DNA from: Rhodoferax ferrireducens
GTDB lineage: Bacteria; Pseudomonadota; Gammaproteobacteria; Burkholderiales; Burkholderiaceae_C
NCBI GenBank assembly: GCA_002083775.1
Contig: MTEI01000010.1
Location: 1 to 64,000, forward strand
DNA: 64,000 nucleotides
Direction: 5' to 3'
This document shows positions 1 through 7,767 of this stretch, piece after piece. Position numbers and translations under genes: made by a program. Under the pieces are notes generated by a model. The model saw only the letters and a list, made by a program, of their open reading frames with translations, was not told the origin of the DNA and made no database searches. Each line of letters begins with the position of its first letter. Positions within the stretch are counted from its first letter, which is position 1.

Positions 1-18
1 GCAATGACCCCGTGTGTT

Positions 19-34
19 GCCCTTTACAAAGGGC
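19..34. repeat. Short perfect hairpin GCCCTTT-AC-AAAGGGC
   Basis: Bases 19-25 (GCCCTTT) and 28-34 (AAAGGGC) are exact inverted copies with a two-base loop. The core matches the arms of the dispersed family A repeat described below, but the conserved flank GGCTAGAGGC is absent, so it may be a remnant or a chance hairpin. Confidence 0.4.
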
Positions 35-80
35 ACCGCCAGTCCAGTAGCCACAATCTGTTCATAACTGTGAGCTGTGC

Positions 81-120
81 ATAACAGCCTTTATGTACAT
101 CTCTACATAAAGGCTGGAAG
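81..120 (+). repeat. Family A palindromic repeat, copy A1
   Basis: Perfect 12-bp arms AGCCTTTATGTA (86-97) and TACATAAAGGCT (104-115), followed by GGAAGC, which resembles the GGAGGC flank of other copies. It lies 3' of the leftward gene at 177-626 and could act as a transcription-termination or mRNA-stabilising hairpin; that role is inference. Confidence 0.65.
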
Positions 121-176
121 CGGACTTAAATAATTTCCAACGACTAATGGGTTTAGTCAGACGGATGCCGCTCGTA

Positions 177-626
177 TTAACTTAATTCCGGAGCTGCCTG
201 CGACCATGCCCGTCCAAACTCATAGAATCGCCGGAGATTTGGCGTAATTTGACGATCCAGTTGCGTGTGGTTCGTCAACGCGCATCCAATGGCTGATCTG
301 GCTTCATCTTCAACGTCGATCTCTACATAGAGTTGTTCTTCTGTATCAAGATGCTTGATAGCATTCTTGTGCATCACCGAGACCTTGAATAAGTCACTGT
401 CTTTCAATTCGCTGTTCCCTTCTAAGCGCGCAATAGTCTTTGCCAACTCAATCAAAGAGCTTTGGGAATTCATACCACCATTGAAGCGAATTGCTTTGCC
501 ATACAACTCTTCAGCAACTCCAGCAAGGTTGAGGGCCACAAAGAACTGCTGTGTGTATAGGAAAGCCCGTATCGCTCCATCCAGCATTTCATCGGCGATA
601 TTTAGTTTGTCGTAGGTTCCGTGCAT
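177..626 (-). CDS. Hypothetical protein, 149 aa
   Basis: I do not recognise a family with certainty. The protein is soluble, helical by appearance and acidic, with no signal peptide or membrane segment. The segment A-L-N-L-A-G-V-A-E-E-L-Y-G-K-A (about residues 32-46) is reminiscent of uncharacterised HEPN-like helical proteins, but no RxxxxH catalytic motif is visible. The coding DNA is clearly AT-richer than the chromosome to the right, as is the nuclease gene upstream of it on the same strand, so both may have arrived by transfer. A family A hairpin lies just past its stop. Start ATG at 626; no strong ribosome-binding site. Confidence 0.65.
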   Translation of the reverse strand: MHGTYDKLNIADEMLDGAIRAFLYTQQFFVALNLAGVAEELYGKAIRFNGGMNSQSSLIELAKTIARLEGNSELKDSDLFKVSVMHKNAIKHLDTEEQLYVEIDVEDEARSAIGCALTNHTQLDRQITPNLRRFYEFGRAWSQAAPELS

Positions 627-709
627 ATGAGGTGGCGTGTTCGTTTTGCGTCCAATTCAACATTGGCTCTGAATGAAGCACACAGAAAACATGATGGGAA
701 AAAACCATC

Positions 710-2062
710 TTAGGTAGTCATGTGCGCGATGGCCTTGGAAAACCATCCATTTTCACTTGCGTGCCGATAGGCCAGACGACTTGCCACGCGCCACTCTCTG
801 GATGTTGAGTATTTCTGTGCATCCTCAATCACACGCTCCTTTGTCCAGTAGCCGCGAGGTGTCGCATGCTTATAGACCGGTCGGGTCATATGCGATGTGG
901 CCTCGGCAACCCAACCATTTGCTACCGCAGTCTGATATGCGCTTGCACTGGCACTTACCCACCCGATCTTTGATGTGAAATTTCTTGCATCTTCGACAAC
1001 ACGATTCTTTGTCCAGTGACCTTTCGGCACCTGTGTTGATGTCATGTGCGCAGTCGCAGCTTCAAACCATCCGTTCTTGCGAGCGACTTGTGCGGCAGCG
1101 GACTCGCTTCTAACCCACTCCGTTTTTGTTGCAAACCGTCGAGCGTCTGCGAGCACGGCTTCCTTTGTCCACACCCCAAGGTTGGCGAGTTTGGCCTGTT
1201 CCTCCGACGAAAGTTCGCGCCTACAAAGTTGCAGGAGGTTGCCTTGCTTTTGCGCAATTTCCTGCATTTTTTTCACAACCGAACCCTCAATCTCGTCTAT
1301 CTTTTGGACTGCGATTTGGAGGTATTCCAACCCTGTGTTTTTTGCGAATGCCTCCTTCAAATTATCTCGCCTCTGGATGTCCGGTAGGTGTTTTCGGAAC
1401 ATGCTGCTTTGGGAGGTCTCGAAATGTTGTCTGCCGTGGTACTCAATCACAAGGTTGTACTTTGGCAAAAAGAAATCGAACGGCAAATATGCCTTGTCCT
1501 TTAATTCAATAAAGCGTTTTTGGTAAACGAACTCGATGTCGTGTTCCAGCAAGAATGTGTAAATCGTATGCTCTCCGTGCGAGAAGATTCGCACCATATG
1601 TACTGACGCGTAGTCCATCCAACCGGCACGCTTAGCCGCGTCATATGCAGGAGGGTCGCCCAACGCCCAGGATTGGATTGTTGCGAACTGTTTTGCACTT
1701 GCGATGCAACGTGCCATAGTCCAAAAGCCATTTGGGTTTTTCAATGCGACCATGTGGGCACAGCACTCGGCAAGCAAATCTTTTTGTATCGCCGTAGCGT
1801 AGGCGCTGGCATTTCCTTGTTTCCACTCGACTTTTGTACGGTACTTTTGCGCATCGGCCTTCAGCGTTTCAAGCGTCCAATAGCCCATCGGCACTTTAGG
1901 ACTTGTCATATGTGCACACGCTTCCTTCACCCAACCATTCTTCTTCGCGACACTGTACGAGGTCGAGCTGCCTTTGATCCACATCACTTGGCATGGGAAG
2001 CGCCGCGCATCGTCAATTACGCGCTCTTTTGTCCAGTAGCCGGGCGGGTTTCTCTTCTTCAT
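710..2062 (-). CDS. Six-repeat protein with a Vsr-like PD-(D/E)XK nuclease core
   Basis: 450 aa with a symmetrical layout: three ~45-residue repeats (about 8-52, 60-104, 112-156), a central domain (about 163-260), then three more repeats (296-340, 348-392, 404-448). Each repeat follows the pattern G-(Y/H/F/V)-W-T-x-(E/A/N)...A-x-(R/K)-(F/Y)...A-Y...A...G-W...(A/S)-H-M. The central domain carries L-P-F-D-F-F-L-P (D196) and V-I-E-Y-H-G-R-Q-H-F (E207, H209), the arrangement of Vsr/EDxHD-type PD-(D/E)XK nucleases, some of which are homing endonucleases. The repeats are probably DNA-binding modules; this is inference from their basic, aromatic-rich helical character. No partner system is adjacent. 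AT-richer than neighbours, suggesting transfer. Start ATG at 2062. Confidence 0.75.
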   Translation of the reverse strand: MKKRNPPGYWTKERVIDDARRFPCQVMWIKGSSTSYSVAKKNGWVKEACAHMTSPKVPMGYWTLETLKADAQKYRTKVEWKQGNASAYATAIQKDLLAECCAHMVALKNPNGFWTMARCIASAKQFATIQSWALGDPPAYDAAKRAGWMDYASVHMVRIFSHGEHTIYTFLLEHDIEFVYQKRFIELKDKAYLPFDFFLPKYNLVIEYHGRQHFETSQSSMFRKHLPDIQRRDNLKEAFAKNTGLEYLQIAVQKIDEIEGSVVKKMQEIAQKQGNLLQLCRRELSSEEQAKLANLGVWTKEAVLADARRFATKTEWVRSESAAAQVARKNGWFEAATAHMTSTQVPKGHWTKNRVVEDARNFTSKIGWVSASASAYQTAVANGWVAEATSHMTRPVYKHATPRGYWTKERVIEDAQKYSTSREWRVASRLAYRHASENGWFSKAIAHMTT

Positions 2063-2179
2063 GCGTCAATTATGGTCATGAATTACTCTCGAAATCACTG
2101 TCATTGGTGACCGCTCCCGCTGCATGCCTGACTTTCGCTACCCGTTCATTCAAGCCTACCCGAAACATTCGGAGCCGTT

Positions 2180-2848
2180 TCAGGCGTGGGTAATCCAGCT
2201 ATCAAATTCGACACTGTTGAGGTGTGGCAAGGTGTTGTAGGTCTGTAGCGCCAGGTACTTCGGTGTGACAACAAATTCGGTGACCGAGGTGTTGCGCAGG
2301 CGCATGTTCAGTTCCACCGTCGCCTCGGGCGGGGTGGCCAGCACATGGCCCACCGCGCAGGCAATCGGCCCACCGCTGGACACCAGCAAGATGTTTTGCG
2401 CGCCGCTGTCTTGCACATGGCGCAGCGCGTCCACCGCCCCTTGACGAAAGTCGGCCCAGCTGGGCAGACCCGCAGGCTGGCTGCGGCCCAGCATCCATTG
2501 CAGCAAGCCCTGGCGCAGCAGGCGAAAGTGGTGCTTGTAGGGCTCAGCCGTATCTGCGGGTGGTGGGGGGTGGGGCTGGATGGCGGCAATCACCGCGTGG
2601 CCGTCGTACTCGTTCAGGCCCGGCCAGGGTGTGGCGACCAGCGGTGCGCCCAGTCCCTGGCTGATGCCTTGCAGGGTTTGCGTGTGGCGATTCAGGGTGC
2701 CGCTCACCACGGCGTCAAAGCGCACACCCTTGCTCGCAAAATGCTGCCCCAGCCGCAGGCTTTGGCGTTGCCCCAGGGCGCTCAACTGGTCATAGTCCGC
2801 CGCACCAAACGAAGCCTGGGCGTGACGGACAAGGTAAAGGGTTGCCAT
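2180..2848 (-). CDS. Histidine phosphatase family protein (phosphoglycerate-mutase-like)
   Basis: 222 aa, usual length for a small cytoplasmic member of the branch-1 histidine phosphatase superfamily. The N-terminus L-Y-L-V-R-H-A-Q-A-S holds the RH(A/G) motif with the phospho-accepting His at residue 9. A second conserved block is L-N-E-Y-D-G-H, and near the C-terminus V-S-S-G-G-P-I replaces the more usual V-S-H-G-G, a variant seen in other members of the family. Substrate cannot be told from sequence. It is the last of a leftward run that includes the PhzF-type gene 38 bp upstream, so co-transcription is likely. Confidence 0.85.
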   Translation of the reverse strand: MATLYLVRHAQASFGAADYDQLSALGQRQSLRLGQHFASKGVRFDAVVSGTLNRHTQTLQGISQGLGAPLVATPWPGLNEYDGHAVIAAIQPHPPPPADTAEPYKHHFRLLRQGLLQWMLGRSQPAGLPSWADFRQGAVDALRHVQDSGAQNILLVSSGGPIACAVGHVLATPPEATVELNMRLRNTSVTEFVVTPKYLALQTYNTLPHLNSVEFDSWITHA

Positions 2849-2886
2849 GCGCCAGATTTAAGCATGGCCCCCCCATTTTTGCCGCG

Positions 2887-3822
2887 CTACAGGGTGACAA
2901 AGCCCGCAATGCAGGTCACCGAGTTGCCTCCCACCCACACCTGGCCGCTGTCGTCCTGGTTTAAAAGCACCTGCCCGTGTCGGCCCAGGCAAGTGCCTTG
3001 GGTGGCGATATAGCTTTTTGGCGCCAACCCCTCCTCGATCAGCCACTGCGCCAGGCTGGCGTTCAGGCTACCGGTGACCGGGTCTTCCGGTACGCCAGTG
3101 GCGGCTGCGAAGGCGCGCACGCTCAGCGCCGGGGCGTCGGCGGTGCCGTTCAGGTGGCCTGCACGCTGGCCAAAAGCGCGTGCCTCGCGGTTGGAGCGTG
3201 CTACCAGCGTCGTAGCTGTCAACCCTTTATCCATATGGGCTAGGCCCACTTTTTGCCCTAAAGCCTTGAGGCGTTGGTGGTTGGGTTGCAGTGCCAGCAG
3301 AACCTCGGCACTGTCCAGGAGCAAGCCGAGCCAGATGGGCCCGTTGTCCAGTGTCTGGCTGGCCAGGATGTGCCGGGTGTCCAGCACCAATGCGGCGGCC
3401 ACCTGCGCCACCAGCGCCGGGTCAGGCAGGTGGCGTTGCAGCGGCGGCGCGGCAAAGGCGAGCCGGGTGCCGCTCTGGCGGATGGTGATCAACCCTTGGG
3501 CGCACTCCTGCACCACTTGCCCTGGCACTTGTGGCACACCCCCGGCTTGCAGCCAGGCGTGGCAGGTGCCCAGCGTAGGGTGGCCGGCAAACGGCAGTTC
3601 GCCCCCTGGCGTGAAGATGCGCACGCGGTAGTCGGCACCGCGTTCAACGGCTTGCAGGCTGGGCGCAAGAACAAAGGTGGTTTCCGAGAGGTTGGTCCAG
3701 CGGGCAAAGTGCTGCATGTCGTCGCTGTCCAGCCCGGTGCCGTCCAGCACCACAGCCAGCGGGTTACCCAGATAAGGGGTGTCGGTGAACACGTCAACTT
3801 GGGTAAAGGGGCGTTGTGGCAT
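2887..3822 (-). CDS. PhzF family isomerase/epimerase-like protein
   Basis: 311 aa from the ATG at 3822. The start is chosen because homologues begin with the pattern F-T-Q-V-D-V-F-T; the open frame continues upstream into a family B repeat and is not coding there. Diagnostic features are N-P-L-A-V-V near residue 22, N-L-S-E-T-T-F-V (the conserved catalytic Glu about residue 46), the G-G-E-L-P-F-A-G-H-P-T-L-G block, and D-P-V-T-G-S near the C-terminus. The family includes diaminopimelate-epimerase-fold isomerases such as PhzF; most members have unknown substrates. It lies downstream of the aminotransferase in a leftward amino-acid-related cluster. Confidence 0.9.
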   Translation of the reverse strand: MPQRPFTQVDVFTDTPYLGNPLAVVLDGTGLDSDDMQHFARWTNLSETTFVLAPSLQAVERGADYRVRIFTPGGELPFAGHPTLGTCHAWLQAGGVPQVPGQVVQECAQGLITIRQSGTRLAFAAPPLQRHLPDPALVAQVAAALVLDTRHILASQTLDNGPIWLGLLLDSAEVLLALQPNHQRLKALGQKVGLAHMDKGLTATTLVARSNREARAFGQRAGHLNGTADAPALSVRAFAAATGVPEDPVTGSLNASLAQWLIEEGLAPKSYIATQGTCLGRHGQVLLNQDDSGQVWVGGNSVTCIAGFVTL

Positions 3823-3859
3823 GGTGGCTGGCTTCTCATTGATGTGAACGAATACGGCG

Positions 3860-3932
3860 GTCATCCCGGGCTCAGACCCGGGATCCATGTCTTTCGGGCA
3901 TGGATTGCGGATCGTGGTCCGCAAAGACAGCC
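3860..3932. repeat. Family B palindromic repeat, copy B1
   Basis: Starts TCATCCCGGGCTCAGACCCG, continues GGATCCATG, and then carries the second half ATGGATTGCGG..GTCCGCAAAGAC. Each half is an inverted repeat (CCCGGG..CCCGGG; TTGCGGA..TCCGCAA). It fills the gap between the aminotransferase stop (3972) and the PhzF start (3822). Same family as copies at 10644, 47178, 56282 and 62816. Confidence 0.85.
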
Positions 3933-3971
3933 ATTTTTCATGCTTCGGGGGTGACTTCGCTGCCTCAACCG

Positions 3972-5246
3972 TTAAACCGGCGTGCAAGCGTACATCGTCA
4001 TCGCCAGAGCCAGCGCCGCCACACCCCGGTGAATCTCCTCCACGCTGGGGGTCACAAACGACAGCCGCAGCGTGCGCGCATCGCCGTGGTCGGCGTAAAA
4101 CGGCGCGCCGGGCACAAATGCCACACCTTGCTCCACCGCCAGCGGCAGCAAATCTGCGGCGCTCATCCCAGCAGGCAACCGCGCCCACAAAAACATGCCA
4201 CCGGCGGGTGTGTTCCAGATCAGCCGGGTGTCGAGTTCGGCGCCGCTGGCGTTTTGCGCCTCCGGCATCGCGCCAAAGTTCTGCGCCAGTGCTTCCAGCA
4301 TCGCATCGCGCTGGGCCTTGTATAACGCGCGGATGGTCGGCACATGGCGGTCCAGAAAGCCGTCTTTCATCACCTCGGCAATCATGCGCTGGTTGAAACC
4401 TGGGCTGTGCAGGTCGGCGGCTTGTTTGGCTTGCAGCAGTTTGGGGAACACGGCTTTGGGCGCGACCAGAAAACCCAGCCGCAGTCCGGGTGCCAGCACC
4501 TTGGAGAACGAGCCCAGATAGATGCAGCCTTCCGGGTTGCGGGCGGTCAGGGGCGCGGGCGGCGGGGTGTCAAACCACAGGTCGCCGTAGGGGTTGTCTT
4601 CGATCAGCGGCAGGTTCAGCTCGTCAGCGGCGGCGCTTAATGCCGCGCGGCGCGCCTCGCTCATGGTGTTGCCGGTGGGGTTCTGGAAGTTGGGCAGCAC
4701 GTAGAGAAAGCGCGCTCCCTCGGCTTTGGCCCGCAGGTCGGCCACGTCCACTCCCTGCGCATCGCTGGCCACACTTACCACCTCGGGCTCCATCGGGATG
4801 AACGCCATCACCGCGCCCAGGTAAGTGGGCGACTCGACCAGAATCTTGCTGCCCGCATCCACCAGCACCTTGGCCACCAGGTCCAGCCCCTGCTGGCTGC
4901 CGGTGGTGATCAGCACCTGTGCCGGGTCCACGTTCCAGCTCAGCCCGGCGGCAGCGGCGGTGGCACGCAACTGGTCGGCCACCATGGCGCGCAGCGGGCC
5001 ATAACCTTCGCTGGCGGCGTATTGCAGCGCGCCTTGGGGATCGTCTTTCAGCACCTTGGCGCAGGCGGCCTCAAACTCCGCCACCGGAAAGGTCTTGGGC
5101 GAGGGCAGGCCACCGGCAAAACTGATGATGCCTGGCTTTTCCGTGACCTTGAGAATTTCACGGATCACCGACGGGTTCATGCGCGCGGCGCGGCGGGCGA
5201 GCTGCCAGGGGGAGTGCCGGGAAGCAGGGTGCAAGGAGGCGTTCAT
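3972..5246 (-). CDS. PLP-dependent aminotransferase, class I/II (2-aminoadipate/LysN-like)
   Basis: 424 aa from ATG 5246. The N-terminus I-S-F-A-G-G-L-P-S-P is typical of the LysN/aromatic-aminotransferase/ARO8-like group. Fold type I signatures: N-F-Q-N-P-T-G-N (about 186-193), E-D-N-P-Y (216-220) and the Schiff-base lysine in G-S-F-S-K-V (K249). It should transfer an amino group between an amino acid and 2-oxoglutarate or pyruvate; the exact substrate is not shown. The start overlaps the stop of the upstream EamA permease gene by 4 bp (ATGA), so the two are translationally coupled. Confidence 0.9.
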   Translation of the reverse strand: MNASLHPASRHSPWQLARRAARMNPSVIREILKVTEKPGIISFAGGLPSPKTFPVAEFEAACAKVLKDDPQGALQYAASEGYGPLRAMVADQLRATAAAAGLSWNVDPAQVLITTGSQQGLDLVAKVLVDAGSKILVESPTYLGAVMAFIPMEPEVVSVASDAQGVDVADLRAKAEGARFLYVLPNFQNPTGNTMSEARRAALSAAADELNLPLIEDNPYGDLWFDTPPPAPLTARNPEGCIYLGSFSKVLAPGLRLGFLVAPKAVFPKLLQAKQAADLHSPGFNQRMIAEVMKDGFLDRHVPTIRALYKAQRDAMLEALAQNFGAMPEAQNASGAELDTRLIWNTPAGGMFLWARLPAGMSAADLLPLAVEQGVAFVPGAPFYADHGDARTLRLSFVTPSVEEIHRGVAALALAMTMYACTPV

Positions 5247-6169
5247 ACAGTTTCCTTTGATGCAACGATGAAAACAGGCGCGGGCGTCGAAAAGCGTTTG
5301 CCCAGAAAAACGGTGGCCATCACGGCCAGGGCAAAGCCGAGTGTGATCATCTCCAACGGCTCGCCCAGCAGCGGCACGGCCGCCAGAATACTCAAAAACG
5401 GTTGCAGCAACTGCGTCTGGCTGACACGCAGCGCACCGCCCATCGCCATGCCGCGGTACCAGGCAAAAAACCCGGCCCACATGGAAAACACGCCGACATA
5501 GACCAGGCCCAGCCAAGCTGACAGGTTGACGCTATGGTTCGGCCAAGTCAGCAGCGCGCCGGGCACACTCAGCGGCAGCGCCATCACGCACACCCAGCAA
5601 ATCACCCGCTCAGCACCCAGCGCATGCGTGACCTGCGCGCCGTACACGTAGCCTATGGATGCCGACAACACCGCGCCGACCAATAGCAAGTCAGCCCACT
5701 CCAGGCCAAAACCATGCCCCTGTTGGTAAGCACGAAGCAGTGAAAACACCACCACCAGCCCACTGCCCAGCCCGGCAAACACCCAAAACCCCAGCCGCGC
5801 CCGCTGGTGCAGCACCAGCGCTGCAATGGCTGCGGTGGTGAGCGGCAGCAGCGCGGTGATCACTGCCGCGTGGCCCGAGGTGACATGGCGCAGCGCAAAC
5901 CCCAGCAGCAGCGGGTACCCCAAGGCATTGCCCAGCAGCGCCATGGCCAGCGGCTTGCGCTGTGCCGGGGTGGGTAGGGCAGAACGCGTGGCCAGCAGAA
6001 ACACCACCGACAACGCGCCGGCCAGCGCGGCCCGGCCAAACGTGACAAACCACGGCGACAACTGCGGTGCCTCGGCCGTGCCGGTGGCCAGGCGCGTCAT
6101 CGGCAGCGTCACCGCGAAGATGGCGACCCCCAGCACGCCCAGCCACATGCCCAGTGTTTCGTGTGGCAT
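5243..6169 (-). CDS. EamA/DMT family transporter
   Basis: 308 aa with about ten hydrophobic segments and the internal duplication expected of EamA (DMT superfamily) permeases. I place the start at ATG 6169 (M-P-H-E-T-L-G-M-W-L), just before the first membrane segment; an open extension upstream is Arg/Pro-rich and runs towards the racemase gene. Family members usually export amino acids or other metabolites. Stop overlaps the aminotransferase start by 4 bp, and the racemase gene lies 49 bp upstream, suggesting one transcript for amino-acid interconversion and export. Confidence 0.88.
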   Translation of the reverse strand: MPHETLGMWLGVLGVAIFAVTLPMTRLATGTAEAPQLSPWFVTFGRAALAGALSVVFLLATRSALPTPAQRKPLAMALLGNALGYPLLLGFALRHVTSGHAAVITALLPLTTAAIAALVLHQRARLGFWVFAGLGSGLVVVFSLLRAYQQGHGFGLEWADLLLVGAVLSASIGYVYGAQVTHALGAERVICWVCVMALPLSVPGALLTWPNHSVNLSAWLGLVYVGVFSMWAGFFAWYRGMAMGGALRVSQTQLLQPFLSILAAVPLLGEPLEMITLGFALAVMATVFLGKRFSTPAPVFIVASKETV

Positions 6170-6218
6170 CGACTTCAAAGCGGCGGCTCCCGACCGCTTG
6201 GCAGAAGCAGGCCGTGGC

Positions 6219-6941
6219 TCATGGACTGTCCGTGCCTTTCGTCGACACGTCCGACAGCGCCCAAAGTGCAGCGCTCTGGGCGTGCAGCGCGGTGGTGTCA
6301 AACAAAGGCAAGTTGGAGTGCTGCGCTTGGATCAACATGGCGATCTCGGTGCAGCCGAGGATGATGGCCTGCGCACCATGCGCCTGTAGGTCAGCGATGA
6401 TGCGCTGGTAGGTCTGACGCGAGGCGTCCAGCACCTGGCCCAGGCACAACTCGTTGTAGATGATCTGGTGCACCCGTTCCCGATCCTCCAAAGGTGGTGT
6501 GAGGACCGTCAAGCCGTGCTGGCCTTCCAGGCGGCTGCGGTAAAAGTCCTGTTCCATGGTGAAACGGGTGCCGAGCAGGCCTACGGTGTGAAAACCCGCC
6601 TGCCGGATGGCCTGCGCGGTCGGGTCGGCAATGTGCAGCAGCGGGATGGTCACGGCGGCTTGCACCGCGTCGGCCACCTTGTGCATGGTGTTGGTGCAGA
6701 TTACCAGCGCATCGGCACCGGCAGTCTCCAACTTGCTGGCGATGTCGGCCAGAAGATGACCTGCGGCGCCCCACTGGCCGGTTTTTTGCAACTGCTCCAC
6801 CTCAGCAAAATCGACGCTGTAGAGGATGATTTGGGCCGAGTGCAGCCCGCCAAGTTGCTGGCGCACGGTCTGGTTGATCAGCTGGTAATACGGCACGGTG
6901 GACTCCCAGCTCATGCCGCCAATCAGGCCCAGGGTTTTCAT
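6219..6941 (-). CDS. Aspartate/glutamate racemase family protein (YgeA-like)
   Basis: 240 aa. N-terminus L-G-L-I-G-G-M-S-W-E-S-T is the family signature. The two cysteines needed for cofactor-independent two-base racemisation are present: V-I-C-T-N-T (C82) and L-G-C-T-E-I (C197). The length matches YgeA-type broad-specificity amino-acid racemases. It probably interconverts L- and D-forms of an amino acid in the cytoplasm; the substrate is unknown. It lies between the LysE exporter gene (77 bp upstream) and the EamA permease gene, all leftward. Confidence 0.9.
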   Translation of the reverse strand: MKTLGLIGGMSWESTVPYYQLINQTVRQQLGGLHSAQIILYSVDFAEVEQLQKTGQWGAAGHLLADIASKLETAGADALVICTNTMHKVADAVQAAVTIPLLHIADPTAQAIRQAGFHTVGLLGTRFTMEQDFYRSRLEGQHGLTVLTPPLEDRERVHQIIYNELCLGQVLDASRQTYQRIIADLQAHGAQAIILGCTEIAMLIQAQHSNLPLFDTTALHAQSAALWALSDVSTKGTDSP

Positions 6942-7018
6942 GGTGATGCTCCGTTGGTTGTTTTAGGTGTCGGTTGGGTTGTCATCTGTCGTCAGCGGTG
7001 TGGGGTTTCGCGATGGCA

Positions 7019-7630
7019 TCAGAAGGTGCTCATCCACGCTGCCGTCACCACCAGCACCGCCGCCATACCGCGGTTGAACCAGCGCAGGCGGCGCCCGCCG
7101 TGCTCGGTATCGGCCAGCCAGCGGCGCAAGAGCGTGCCCATCAGCGCATAGGTCAGGTTGCTGGCCAGGCCAAACAGCAGCAGGATGGGTAACACCACGA
7201 CAAAACGCGCCAGTGCATCCTCGCGCCCGGCCAGCCAGCCCGCCACCACGGTCAGCGCCAGCATCCAGGCCTTGATGTTCAAAAACTGCAGCATCACGCC
7301 CTGCCAGAAGGTCACATTGAGCTTCCCGGCACTAGCCTGGGTCAGCGTGCTGGCGCGCAGAAGTTTGCTCGCCAGCCACAACAAATAGCCCACGCCCAAG
7401 CCCTGCACACCCAGGCGCAGCGCGGGTACCGCCATCACCAGCGTGCCCACACCTGCGGCGCACAGGCCAAACAGCAGCCCCCAACCCACCGGCACCGACA
7501 GCACAAAACGCAGCGCGCGCTTGAGGCCCAGATTCGCCGCCAGCGCGGTCGACAGTGTGGTGTTGGGACCAGGCGTGAAGCTGGTTGCCGTGCACAACAC
7601 CAGCAGGGCGGTCAGTTCAGCAGCGGTCAT
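7019..7630 (-). CDS. LysE family amino-acid exporter
   Basis: 203 aa inner-membrane protein with about six hydrophobic helices. The motif F-T-P-G-P-N-T (about 18-24) after the first helix is the LysE/RhtB signature. The family exports basic or neutral amino acids and homoserine. It is transcribed away from the MocR-type regulator whose start is 137 bp away, the normal arrangement of an exporter with its own regulator. First gene of the leftward amino-acid cluster. Confidence 0.9.
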   Translation of the reverse strand: MTAAELTALLVLCTATSFTPGPNTTLSTALAANLGLKRALRFVLSVPVGWGLLFGLCAAGVGTLVMAVPALRLGVQGLGVGYLLWLASKLLRASTLTQASAGKLNVTFWQGVMLQFLNIKAWMLALTVVAGWLAGREDALARFVVVLPILLLFGLASNLTYALMGTLLRRWLADTEHGGRRLRWFNRGMAAVLVVTAAWMSTF

Positions 7631-7767
7631 GGGGCGTGGCGTGGGTCAACATGGTTTTAAATGTAGCTTCAATAACAATACAGCTGCAGTACACTTTTGC
7701 GGACATTGAAATCATCTGTATTGTTCTGCCCAGCCACACAGCGGCAGCAGCCCTGAAGAAAGCGCCC

